Source of the DNA: Candidatus Poribacteria bacterium
GTDB lineage: Bacteria; Poribacteria; WGA-4E; WGA-3G
Assembly: GCA_022824265.1 (NCBI GenBank)
Contig: JAJEAG010000005.1
Span: 21,966 to 85,965 of the forward strand
Length of the DNA stretch: 64,000 bases
Direction: 5' to 3'
The translations under genes and the position numbers were made by a program. The notes beneath the pieces were generated by a model. That model ran no database searches and was not told the origin of the DNA. It saw only the letters and a list, made by a program, of their open reading frames with translations. Shown one piece after another: positions 9,072 through 17,544 of this stretch (its first letter is position 1; every line of letters starts with the position of its first letter).

Positions 9072-9959
9072 TTAATATGCGTCTTGACCGAATAATCCTG
9101 AGCGTACGACTGCTATAATAAGTGCTATACTTACGCATAGGGCAATGAGTCCAATCTGAATTGACATCGTTTTACGTTCTCCCAACCTTTTAACCACATC
9201 TACACGTCCAACCAATACAAAGATGGGGGCAATTACTAACAGCAATGCACTTATTGAAGGCACTTCTGCGTAAAAATATCCGTTTATCCAGGTACCAACA
9301 AAAAGGAATGTAACTAGAGGTGATACACTATTAGCAAAAATTTGGAACCTGAATTCATCAGCGGATATTACTCGCCGGTGTAGAACAACTGCAAGAACCC
9401 AAATTGTTGCAAATAGTGCTACTAATATTCCAGCATGTAGTGCTATAACTACACTTCCCGACAAGGCAGTAATCAAAGCTGTTCCGAAAGAAACACCCAT
9501 GTGCACAAATGGAACTGAACCTCCAGAAGGCAGTGTGGAAATACTCTGCAGCACAATATGCCAATATATATATATCCCAATTGCAAGACAAATCCACCAG
9601 ATTAGAGCTTCAATTGGTCCCCATATATGCTGAAAGTAGGAATCTAATAGTAGACGAGGTATAACAATTGAATATATGATTTTGGTTATCAATTGAACCC
9701 ATCGTGAAGAATCCCAATAGATACTTGTAAGAATTGCCAATATTGTGAAATAAAAAAGCCAGTGAATACTTTCTTTGGGTAAAAAAGATGGTTTACCCTC
9801 TATAGCAATATGTCCGATGATATATCCAATTCCGAGTGCTGCAGCAGTTAACCACTGAAAATGATCTTTCTTTCTTAAATATACATTGGCTGCAAAAATC
9901 ACACCACAGGTAATGGCAGGTAGAAGCATAGCGAAGAACAAATGATTGAAAGTTAACAC
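9072..9959 (-). CDS. polytopic membrane protein of unknown function
   Basis: This is a 295-residue protein with about eight to nine hydrophobic segments spread along its length, so it is integral to the inner membrane. No motif or family was recognised. It begins with GTG 9959, which has GGAG eight bases upstream (GGAGATTCATCAGTG). It ends 23 bases before the giant repeat lipoprotein on the same strand, so the two are probably co-transcribed. It may anchor or export that lipoprotein, but this rests on position only. Confidence 0.7.
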   Translation of the reverse strand: MLTFNHLFFAMLLPAITCGVIFAANVYLRKKDHFQWLTAAALGIGYIIGHIAIEGKPSFLPKESIHWLFYFTILAILTSIYWDSSRWVQLITKIIYSIVIPRLLLDSYFQHIWGPIEALIWWICLAIGIYIYWHIVLQSISTLPSGGSVPFVHMGVSFGTALITALSGSVVIALHAGILVALFATIWVLAVVLHRRVISADEFRFQIFANSVSPLVTFLFVGTWINGYFYAEVPSISALLLVIAPIFVLVGRVDVVKRLGERKTMSIQIGLIALCVSIALIIAVVRSGLFGQDAY

Positions 9960-10005
9960 TGATGAATCTCCGCATTAAAATAAAACCTAACAATTTATCG
10001 GATGT

Positions 10006-10623
10006 CTATTTATGTGCTGCTTCAATACTCACTGTAATACGAATATCATCACTTACGTTTTTCAATTCATAGTCTATTCCGAAATCACTTCGTTTAATTG
10101 CAAAGATTGTTTCAAATCCAATCAATTCTCCTGCTCGTGGATGTTCTCCTTTTCCTGTAATTTCAGCATCTATCGTCACGGATTTTTTTACGCCGTGCAG
10201 TTCAAAATCACCTGTAACTTCAAGGATATTTTCTTGTCCTACTTTTTGTTTGACGCTTGTGCTGTTGAAAGTTATAACTGGAAACTGTTTTGCGTTAAAA
10301 AAATCGGGACTTCTGAGGTGCTGGTCACGCTTTGCATTAGCAGTATCTACGCTTGCTGCTTTCACGACTAATTCAACTTTGCTCTTGGAAATATCGGATT
10401 CGTCCAATGTGATATTACCTGAGAATTCGTTGAACCGACCATAATTATAACTGACTCCCAAGTGTTTTGCTCGGAAAATGACGGCTGAATGTACTGCATC
10501 AATATTGTAGGTTTGTGCTGTATCTTGTGATTCAGTTTTATTTGAAAAAGTGATGATAAATAGACTGAAAAGTAAAATGGTTATGATGGATATGTGTATG
10601 TATTGCTTCCATGCTCTTTCCAT
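10006..10623 (-). CDS. YceI-family periplasmic lipid-binding protein
   Basis: YceI proteins form a lipocalin-like barrel that binds polyprenoid chains and are usually periplasmic. The first 32 residues form a signal peptide (hydrophobic ISIITILLFSLFIITF). The family order follows: YNIDAVHSAVIFRAKHLGVS, a stretch ending AKRDQHLRSPDFFNAKQFP, then FELHGVKKSVTIDAEI and a final SDFGIDYELKNVSDDIRI. The length of 205 residues is normal. Start ATG 10623 has GAGGTG eight bases upstream. A strong promoter with an operator-like dyad lies directly upstream (10690-10718), so it is likely a regulated single gene or the first gene of the minus-strand unit that ends at 5011. Confidence 0.93.
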   Translation of the reverse strand: MERAWKQYIHISIITILLFSLFIITFSNKTESQDTAQTYNIDAVHSAVIFRAKHLGVSYNYGRFNEFSGNITLDESDISKSKVELVVKAASVDTANAKRDQHLRSPDFFNAKQFPVITFNSTSVKQKVGQENILEVTGDFELHGVKKSVTIDAEITGKGEHPRAGELIGFETIFAIKRSDFGIDYELKNVSDDIRITVSIEAAHK

Positions 10624-10672
10624 AAATACGACACCTCAATTGTGATTATTGTTAAATGTTAATATGTATGTT

Positions 10673-10711
10673 CTATCAAAATATAATCAAGTATACATTA
10701 ATATTTGATAG
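10673..10711. promoter_or_regulatory. operator-like dyad over the yceI-like promoter
   Basis: CTATCAAA (10673-10680) and TTTGATAG (10704-10711) form an 8-bp perfect dyad. One arm lies between the -35 and -10 boxes and the other near the predicted start site, a placement typical of a repressor site. A GACACCT/AGGTGTC pair (10630-10636, 10710-10716) could extend the symmetry. The regulator is unknown. Confidence 0.4.
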
Positions 10712-10718
10712 GTGTCAA
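10690..10718 (-). promoter_or_regulatory. sigma70-type promoter of the yceI-like gene
   Basis: On the minus strand TTGACA (10713-10718) and TATACT (10690-10695) are separated by exactly 17 bases, close to the sigma70 consensus. Transcription would start near 10683, about 60 bases before the gene. Confidence 0.72.
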
Positions 10719-10834
10719 CGAAAAAGAGAAGTGTTGCGCTTCTACAACTTGTTGGACTTACAAAGATTGAAGGTAAGGAGAGATACCTCACATTATAATA
10801 CAAGTTCATATAATCACCAGATAATATAATTTTC

Positions 10835-10864
10835 TTGAATTCTATTGAAGAATTGTTGTATAAT
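10835..10864 (+). promoter_or_regulatory. candidate sigma70 promoter of the PSCyt-WD40-HMA gene
   Basis: TTGAAT (10835-10840) and TATAAT (10859-10864) are 18 bases apart. A start near 10871 would give a leader of about 75 bases before ATG 10947. The surroundings are very AT-rich, so chance matches are likely. Confidence 0.45.
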
Positions 10865-10946
10865 TACGTAAAAATATATCTTAAAATAATAGTGACGCAG
10901 AATACATGAGATTATAACCGTTTCTTGCTGGAGGGTTTTCATCAAT

Positions 10947-12545
10947 ATGGACATATTGAGATTAACGTTCTTGAAGTATTTTGGGATTATTCTATTCTGT
11001 TTTGTCTTGTGGAGTCCACTTGTGGTAGCAGACAATCATGGAAAAGAAGAACCCGTGAGTTATTATAAACAGATTCTTCCGTTGCTCAAACGGAGTTGTC
11101 AAGGATGCCATCATCCCGGTGATCCAAATGGTGACTTGATTGTGACATCTTATGATGAACTGAAACGGGGAGGAATGGCAGGGGAAGCGATTATCCCTGG
11201 AAAACCTGATGAAAGTCTCATCATTGAGCTCATTTCTGGCGACCCTCCCGCAATGCCCCAGAACCAAGAACCACTTACTATAGATGAGATAGACCTATTC
11301 AAACGTTGGATTCTTGAGGGGGCAAAAGACGATACACCTGAGAAAACTAACGATGTTGGAGAGGGAAACTATCCGAAATATACTGTGCCACCGGTAGTTT
11401 CTGCGATGGCATTTTCTCCTGATGGTACTACACTTGCTGTATCAGGCGTTGGTGAAGTATTGTTGTATGATTCTGTTACTTTGGAAATCAAAGCACGATT
11501 GGTAGGCAATGCCCGTCGCATACAATCCATTGTATATACAAATGAGGGCAAAATACTCGGTATTGCTGGTGGATCTCCCGCACAATTTGGTGAAGTACAG
11601 TTGTGGGATACTACTACAAACAAACTTGTCAAAGCAATTCGATCTACTTTTGATACTATCTACGGACTCTCATTCTCACCAAATTCCAGTCGTGTCGCAT
11701 TCGGATCATCTGATCATACGGTGCGAGTTATTTCTATTGCGGATGAAAAGGAACTTGTGAAATTCGACAATCACAGTGACTGGGTTTTTGGTACGGTTTT
11801 TTCTACGGATGGATCACACTTTGTCAGTTGTAGTCGTGACACAGCACTTAAGTTGGTGGAGGTAGATACAGGTTCGTTTGTTGATGATGTGAACTCAAGC
11901 AATAAAGGCTATGGAGAAATCAATGCAATTGCACGACATCCGAATGCAGACCAAGTTTTGAGTGTCGGAGAAGACAGAATTCCACGGTTATACAAAATGT
12001 TCCGTGAAACTCGGAGAGATGTAGGGAATACAGATTTCAACCTAATTAGAGCGTATGAAGCACAAGGTGGGTCAATTGATGCTGTTGCGTTTTCTACAGA
12101 TGGCAATAAATTTGCAGTGGGAAGTTCCGCAGGTGAAGCACGTATATATAATGTATCAGACGGAAAACGTCTATTATCTATGCAAGGTGATACCGTAGGA
12201 ATATTTGCTCTTGCGTTTCATCCTGATGGAACGAAACTCGCTACGGGTGGATTTGATGGTAAGATCCGTGTGTTTGACGCTAACTCAGGCAAACAACTAC
12301 ATATTTTTATGTCAGTGCCAATAGAAACTGATGCAAGTGAAGAACTTACTTTAGCTGTATCGGGTATGACGTGAGGGGTTTGTGTTGAAAAAGTGCAGGA
12401 TGCACTTACAAAACATCAGAATGTGATTAGTGCTGAAGTTTCTCTACCAGATCAAGCGGTCATTAAGGTACGGAAGGATAGTGTTTCGGTTGATGAACTT
12501 ACGAATGTAATTAAGACAGCGGGATTTACTGCTACTGCTAAGTAA
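10947..12545 (+). CDS. secreted heme (PSCyt)-WD40-HMA protein, probable selenoprotein by UGA readthrough
   Basis: The track ends this gene at TGA 12374 (475 aa). I extend it to TAA 12545 (532 aa). Order: signal peptide (about 1-28), a planctomycete-type cytochrome c domain with CQGCHHPGDPNGD (about 50-130), and a WD40-like propeller (about 145-450; AFSPDGTTLAVSG, AFHPDGTKLATGG). Next comes LTLAVSGMT, the in-frame TGA, then GVCVEKVQDALTKHQNV and IKTAGFTATAK. Together these make a complete HMA metal-binding domain in which TGA stands for the first cysteine of GMTCxxC. A SECIS-like hairpin follows the TGA. Selenocysteine is the favoured reading. A nonsense mutation or sequence error is the alternative. 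GGAGGG lies 11 bases before ATG 10947. The sulfatase gene starts 10 bases downstream. Confidence 0.8.
12372..12374 (+). other. in-frame UGA, probable selenocysteine codon (residue 476)
   Basis: The TGA interrupts GMT(TGA)GVCV, exactly where HMA domains carry the first metal-binding cysteine. The downstream frame is open for 56 codons and keeps HMA conservation through to its end. TGA is an ordinary stop elsewhere in the window, so wholesale recoding is excluded. Confidence 0.72.
12379..12412 (+). promoter_or_regulatory. bacterial SECIS-like stem-loop
   Basis: AAGTGCA (12391-12397) and TGCACTT (12401-12407) form a 7-bp perfect stem with loop GGA. A lower stem TTTGT/ACAAA (12379-12383, 12408-12412) is separated from it by a 5'-side bulge. 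The apical loop begins 23 bases after the TGA and carries G at its start. This matches the geometry of bacterial SECIS elements inside coding regions. The tip (GC-AGGAT-GC) closely resembles the E. coli fdhF hairpin tip as I remember it. Confidence 0.68.
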
Positions 12546-12555
12546 TAACCTAAAT

Positions 12556-14010
12556 ATGTCTGTTGAAACACCAAATATCTTATGGATATGCACTGATCAA
12601 CAGCGTTATGATACAATAGGAGCATTAGGTAATCCTTACGTATCCACACCTAATATTGATAGTTTGGTTGCTGAAGGTGTAACGTTTACGCATGCGTATT
12701 GTCAAAGTCCTATTTGCACTCCGAGTCGTGCAAGTTTCTTGACAGGTATGTATCCGAGTGCAGTTCATGTAAATGGCAACGGTAATGATTATTTTCCGGG
12801 TACATTTCCACTTGTCACACGCACACTTGCAGACATTGGATACGATTGTGGATTGATTGGAAAATTACATCTTGCGAGTGCTTTTCGTAGAATAGAGCCG
12901 CGTGCAGATGATGGTTACCGATATTGGCAATATAGCCATGCACCACGAGATGACTGGGAGGAAGGACACGATTACGCTGATTGGGTTCGTTCAAAAGGAT
13001 ATATACTTCGCGAGTTAACCCAAAACCCGGAAGGTGTCCCAGCAGAATTACATCAAACAACTTGGTGTGCTGAAAAGACGATAGAGTTTATCTGTGAGAA
13101 ACGAGATGTCCCTTGGCTTGCAAGTGTTAACATTTATGATCCACATCCTCCGTTCAACCCACCTCAGTCATATAGGGAACAGTTTAATCCGGAAGACATG
13201 CCAGGACCGCTTTTCAAGGAGAGTGATTTAGAACAACAATCTCAACTCAGTAAAATTGATTTTCAGTCAAAAGTTCGTACACCTGATGAATTGGATATAC
13301 GAAATCCTATTATACCACAGGCACCGCGAGGCAAGACAAAACCTGAATTGGTAGGACAAAGGGATGCAAAGACACTGACGGCTGCGTATTATGCCATGAT
13401 TAAACTGATTGACGATCAATTGGGACGAATACTGAATGTATTGAATGAAACAGGACAACGAGAGAATACCGTTATCATTTTCACAAGCGATCACGGGGAA
13501 ATGTTAGGGGATCATGGACTTATTCAAAAAGGTTGTCGGTTTTATGAAGGTTTGGTCAGAGTGCCTTTGATTTTCTCGTGGCAAGGACATTTTGAAGACG
13601 GTTTAAAAAGCGAAGCACTCGTTGAACTTGTTGACAAAACACCAACTCTATTGGAATTAGCAGGTTTACCTATTCCTGAGCAGATGCACGGACGTTCGCT
13701 ATTATCTATCCTCCGAGGTGAATCAGATGCAAATCATCATCGTGACTTTGTAAGGTGTGAATATTATGATGCACTTGATCAACGTGACCATACTTTCGCA
13801 ACAATGTATCGGGATAAGCGTTATAAGTTAGTAGTGTATCATGGACATCAAGAAGGAGAACTCTACGATTTGGTTGATGATCCTGATGAGTTCCATAATC
13901 TCTGGAATGATAGCAATATGCAAGATATTAAATTGGACTTGTTAAAAAGAAGTTTTGATGCTTCAATGGTTTCTATGGACAGAGGTCCACAACGTGTCGG
14001 ACCAATGTAA
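12556..14010 (+). CDS. sulfatase (formylglycine-dependent, type I)
   Basis: This is a hydrolase of sulfate esters, 484 residues, of the alkaline phosphatase/sulfatase superfamily. The N-terminal metal-binding segment is NILWICTDQQRYD. Cys54 lies in CTPSRASFLTG, the signature whose cysteine an activating enzyme turns into formylglycine. Further motifs are DPHPPFNPP and FTSDHGEMLGDHG, then the C-terminal ELYDLVDDPDEFHNLW typical of the family. No signal peptide is visible, so it may act in the cytoplasm, for example on choline sulfate or sulfated sugar monomers. The substrate cannot be told from sequence. It starts 10 bases after the HMA-encoding frame and may share its transcript. No formylglycine-generating enzyme is in the window. 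Confidence 0.93.
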   Translation: MSVETPNILWICTDQQRYDTIGALGNPYVSTPNIDSLVAEGVTFTHAYCQSPICTPSRASFLTGMYPSAVHVNGNGNDYFPGTFPLVTRTLADIGYDCGLIGKLHLASAFRRIEPRADDGYRYWQYSHAPRDDWEEGHDYADWVRSKGYILRELTQNPEGVPAELHQTTWCAEKTIEFICEKRDVPWLASVNIYDPHPPFNPPQSYREQFNPEDMPGPLFKESDLEQQSQLSKIDFQSKVRTPDELDIRNPIIPQAPRGKTKPELVGQRDAKTLTAAYYAMIKLIDDQLGRILNVLNETGQRENTVIIFTSDHGEMLGDHGLIQKGCRFYEGLVRVPLIFSWQGHFEDGLKSEALVELVDKTPTLLELAGLPIPEQMHGRSLLSILRGESDANHHRDFVRCEYYDALDQRDHTFATMYRDKRYKLVVYHGHQEGELYDLVDDPDEFHNLWNDSNMQDIKLDLLKRSFDASMVSMDRGPQRVGPM

Positions 14011-14098
14011 TTGGATCCAATACAATTTATTTGTTGATTAATTGTAAATGTGAGATAATAAAGAAAATGTGACTACTTCTTCAATGAAGGTGGACATA

Positions 14099-14926
14099 AT
14101 GTTTCGAAAATTTGTATTCTTCTTGACTTTAATTCTATTATGTGGTTTAACTATAACTATAGGAAATGCTGTGGTTGTTGAGGTGGGTTTTCTCTATCTC
14201 GGAGAAAATGGACCGTTTTCTAAACCTGCACTGGAATTCGCAAAAGACACATTTAGCACAACCGAATTGGGTAAAGGTGATATAAAGAGTGCCAAGTTCA
14301 AGAAGTATGCTGTTGTGTGGTGGAACGAAGGAGATACCGATCCTGGTGAGTTGTCCAATGCAGAAATTGATGCGTTCTTGGATTATGCCGAAAGTGGCGG
14401 TGCAATTTTGTTGACAGGTAGTGCTGTCCGTTATGCTACAACAATTGGCTTGGAAGATGCTCAACCGCGTGGGTTCGCGCCTGTTGCTGATGATGGAAGC
14501 AATGTCGGCATCATTGTCCTCCAAAAGACACTTGATCTGGGTTTGGTTGAAGGGCTCGAGAATGTTGATGGAAATACCCCACAAGTGGATGATTGGATTC
14601 AGCTCAATTCGACTGGGTATCCAAGAATTGCTGACTATTTTGACAGTCTTGCGAAGAATTTTACCACCCTTGCACATGTTTGGGAACGTGGCACAAATTA
14701 TACGGACAGAATTGCCGCGTTCGGTTATTGGGAAGCAGGTGATGGAAAGGTTTTTAGTATGAATTGGCGTCTTCCAAACTTTCATGCAAATAACAAAAGT
14801 ATTGATCAATTACATCAAGTTACAGATAACGTAATCAATTGGTTAGCAAGTGAATCAGCATATTTAGATGTATCCTCACACGGTAAATTACCCGTTGTCT
14901 GGGGAAATTTGAAAAATCAGAGGTAA
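14099..14926 (+). CDS. secreted protein of unknown function, ThuA/GATase-like fold possible
   Basis: This is a roughly 275-residue exported protein with a clear signal peptide (FVFFLTLILLCGLTITIGNA). The mature part reads like a Rossmann-type class I amidotransferase or ThuA-like domain: YAVVWWNEGDTDPGELSNAE, then IDAFLDYAESGGAILLTGSA, and near the end GDGKVFSMNWRLPNFHANN. No catalytic triad was identified, so the fold is inferred only. ATG 14099 has AAGGTGG five bases upstream. The track start GTG 14069 lacks such a site and would add residues before the signal peptide. It lies between the sulfatase gene and the DUF1549/DUF1553 gene on the same strand. Confidence 0.72.
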   Translation: MFRKFVFFLTLILLCGLTITIGNAVVVEVGFLYLGENGPFSKPALEFAKDTFSTTELGKGDIKSAKFKKYAVVWWNEGDTDPGELSNAEIDAFLDYAESGGAILLTGSAVRYATTIGLEDAQPRGFAPVADDGSNVGIIVLQKTLDLGLVEGLENVDGNTPQVDDWIQLNSTGYPRIADYFDSLAKNFTTLAHVWERGTNYTDRIAAFGYWEAGDGKVFSMNWRLPNFHANNKSIDQLHQVTDNVINWLASESAYLDVSSHGKLPVVWGNLKNQR

Positions 14927-15002
14927 AAAGCAAAACAAAGTTAATTTTTAAATTAGCGGTCTACCGCAATGAACAAGTTTCATACCACATTTGGAGGTTA
15001 AT

Positions 15003-17480
15003 GTGAAACTCAGTTTTAACTTGGTTGTTACACTTCTTGTCGTGCTCTCATGCTGTTTTGTATTTCAGCAGATAAGTTGGAGTCAGATGGAGGAGACTAC
15101 ACCGAGTGTTGAAGTACCCGAAATCAAAGCATTGAAGATTCATCCTGAGTCGTTGGCATTAGAGCATGCGCGAGATGGTCGTCGTGTACTTGTTTCGGGA
15201 CAAACGAAAGATGGAAAATGGGTAGATGTAACATCTTGGGCAGTGTTAAAACCTGCTTCAGAAGGTGTTAAATTACATGAAGATGGTTATATCTTTCCGA
15301 ATACAGTTGGCACAACAAAGATAACGGTATCTGTTAAGGGAGTCACTACTGAATTACCAGTGGCTGTAAATAGTATGGATGCCCCACCAGTGAGTTTTGT
15401 ACGTGACGTTATGCCGATTCTAAGCCATGCGGGTTGTAATAATGGCACATGTCATGGTGGTGCAAAAGGCAAAAATGGTTTTAAACTGTCGCTACGCGGT
15501 TATGATCCAGATTTCGACTATGAACTCTTGATTGAAGATATAACTGGTCGGCGGTTTAATCGTGCGTTTCCGGAACAGAGTCTTATGCTTCTCAAACCGA
15601 CATCTGAAGTTCCACATAAGGGTGGTCAGGTGATTGTGCCAGATTCCCGTGATTACAATCTTATTCATCAGTGGATTAGTGAAGGTGTTGCCTCAGATGT
15701 TGAAAAAACACAACGGGTTGAAAGGTTGGAAGTATTTCCAAATTCAGCAGAATTGTCTATGCCTGGGACTAAACAGCAATTATTAGTCATTGCTCATTAT
15801 CCCGATGGCACAACACGCGATGTAACCCGTGAAGCAAAATTCACAAGCAGTATGAATGAAGTCGCTAAGGTAACGGATGATGGGGTCGTGACTGCAGAAC
15901 GTCGTGGAGAAACTGCCATACTAACCCGCTATGAAGGCGCGTATAGCACAAACGGTATCATCGTTATGGGTGATCGTAGTGGGTATGAATGGGTTGAAAC
16001 TCCTGAATACAACTACATTGATACTCATGTCCACAATAAACTGAAACGGCTGAAAATTCTACCGTCTGAACTCTGTACGGATGAAGAGTTTGTTAGAAGA
16101 ATTTACTTTGATATGACAGGGCTCCCACCAGCACCTGAAAAGGTGCGTAGTTTTCTTATGGATGAAACACCATCTAAGGAGAAACGTGAAAAACTGATTG
16201 ATGCTTTGGTTGGAACAACCAAATATGTTGATCATTGGACACATAAATGGGGAGATCTGTTACAATCAAACCGTAAATTCCTCGGTGAACGCGGTATGTG
16301 GCTTTTCCAACAGTGGATACACGAGTCAATTACAGATAATCGTCCGTACGATAAATTTGTTCATGACTTGATTACGGCAACAGGCAGTGCGTATCAAAAC
16401 CCCGCAGCGAATTATTTTCGTGTTTCACGTGAATATACTGCTGCTGTGGAAAACACAACACAACTGTTCCTTGGTGTTCGTTTCTCATGTAACAAATGTC
16501 ATGACCATCCATTTGAGGTATGGACTCAAAATCAATATTATGAATTCGGAGCATTTTTCTCTGATGTTAAGTTGAAAAATGGGCGATTACCGGGTGAAGA
16601 GGTGGTTTATGCAAGTTTCAGTCCTACTCCAGTGAAACACCCAAGAACGTTAGCCGTTGTTCCAGCATCTGTCCCATTTGGTGAAACAAAGCAAGATATT
16701 ACCAATAAACGTGAATCTCTTGCGGAATGGCTTACGTCCTCTGAGAATCCAATGTTCGCAAAAGCTGGTGTGAACCGAATCTGGAGCTACTTCATGGGAC
16801 GCGGTATCATTGAACCTGTTGATGATATTCGGACAAGTAACCCACCCAGCAATCCGGAACTACTTGATGCCCTGACCAAAGACTTTATTGAAAGCGGTTT
16901 TGATATTAAACATATCATGAAAACGATTACTCGTTCTCACACCTATCAACAGAGTATCAAAACTAACAAGTGGAACAAAGAAGACACGATTAATTTCTCA
17001 CATGGAATTGCACGTCGTTTGACAGCTGAACAACTGTTAGATGCGATTGGTATTGCGACGGGAAGCCAACCGAAGTTTCAAGGTGTGCCAAAAGACTTCC
17101 GTGCTGTCCAATTACCCGACAGCAAAGTGAAGGATGATGGTTTTTTGAAATTGTTCGGACGACCCGAACGTGAAAGTTCATGTGAATGTGAACGAACAAC
17201 TGAAGTAAGCCTTGCTCATGCAATGAACCTAATCAACGGACCGACAGTTGCCAACGCAATTATAGATCCAAAAGGACGAATTGCCAAACTTATCAAAGAG
17301 AACACTGAAGATCGTGCTCTTATTGAAGAGTTATATCTTGCAACATTTGCTCGGTTACCGATGGAAAACGAATATAAGATAGCGGTTGAACACCTTGCCA
17401 GTGCTGAATCTAAGGAAGAAGGCGCGCAAGATTTGATGTGGGCATTACTTAACAGTCCCGCGTTCTTATTCAACCGATAA
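15003..17480 (+). CDS. secreted DUF1549/DUF1553 protein with heme-like motifs
   Basis: This is a large planctomycete-type secreted protein of about 825 residues. After the signal peptide come an Ig-like (BIG2) stretch (KALKIHPESLALEHARDG onward) and a cytochrome-like part with CNNGTCHGG. A second Ig-like repeat follows (LEVFPNSAELSMPGTKQQL), then DUF1549 (LCTDEEFVRRIYFDMTGLPP) and DUF1553 (MFAKAGVNRIWSYFMGRGI). A true CxxCH (SCNKCHDHPFEVW) lies between them. These proteins are expanded in planctomycetes and relatives and are suspected to act in polysaccharide breakdown, but no reaction is established. Start GTG 15003 has GGAGG a few bases upstream. The adjacent DUF1501 gene is its normal partner. 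Confidence 0.92.
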   Translation: MKLSFNLVVTLLVVLSCCFVFQQISWSQMEETTPSVEVPEIKALKIHPESLALEHARDGRRVLVSGQTKDGKWVDVTSWAVLKPASEGVKLHEDGYIFPNTVGTTKITVSVKGVTTELPVAVNSMDAPPVSFVRDVMPILSHAGCNNGTCHGGAKGKNGFKLSLRGYDPDFDYELLIEDITGRRFNRAFPEQSLMLLKPTSEVPHKGGQVIVPDSRDYNLIHQWISEGVASDVEKTQRVERLEVFPNSAELSMPGTKQQLLVIAHYPDGTTRDVTREAKFTSSMNEVAKVTDDGVVTAERRGETAILTRYEGAYSTNGIIVMGDRSGYEWVETPEYNYIDTHVHNKLKRLKILPSELCTDEEFVRRIYFDMTGLPPAPEKVRSFLMDETPSKEKREKLIDALVGTTKYVDHWTHKWGDLLQSNRKFLGERGMWLFQQWIHESITDNRPYDKFVHDLITATGSAYQNPAANYFRVSREYTAAVENTTQLFLGVRFSCNKCHDHPFEVWTQNQYYEFGAFFSDVKLKNGRLPGEEVVYASFSPTPVKHPRTLAVVPASVPFGETKQDITNKRESLAEWLTSSENPMFAKAGVNRIWSYFMGRGIIEPVDDIRTSNPPSNPELLDALTKDFIESGFDIKHIMKTITRSHTYQQSIKTNKWNKEDTINFSHGIARRLTAEQLLDAIGIATGSQPKFQGVPKDFRAVQLPDSKVKDDGFLKLFGRPERESSCECERTTEVSLAHAMNLINGPTVANAIIDPKGRIAKLIKENTEDRALIEELYLATFARLPMENEYKIAVEHLASAESKEEGAQDLMWALLNSPAFLFNR

Positions 17481-17544
17481 GCCTATACCTATTTATGTGC
17501 AACTAAAATGAAAGTTAGCACAAACAATATGGAGGAAATAATTG

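Larger units (their letters stand above)
10624..10946. other. divergent intergenic region between yceI-like and PSCyt-WD40 genes
   Basis: This 323-base AT-rich gap separates divergent genes. It contains the minus-strand yceI-like promoter and its dyad, plus a plus-strand promoter candidate at 10835-10864. No ORF or RNA gene is supported in the remainder. Confidence 0.6.

Noticed and set aside
12372-12374. UGA as a general sense codon (Trp or Gly) in this organism
   Set aside because: Many genes here end cleanly at TGA with the next gene starting right after or overlapping it (for example 50060, 55413, 56319), so TGA is a normal stop.
12452-12649. Minus-strand 65-aa ORF over the HMA-encoding region
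   Set aside because: It is antisense to a region with strong HMA conservation on the plus strand and shows no family features.
14147-14809. Minus-strand 220-aa ORF
   Set aside because: It lies antisense to the secreted protein at 14099-14926, which has a signal peptide and ribosome-binding site.
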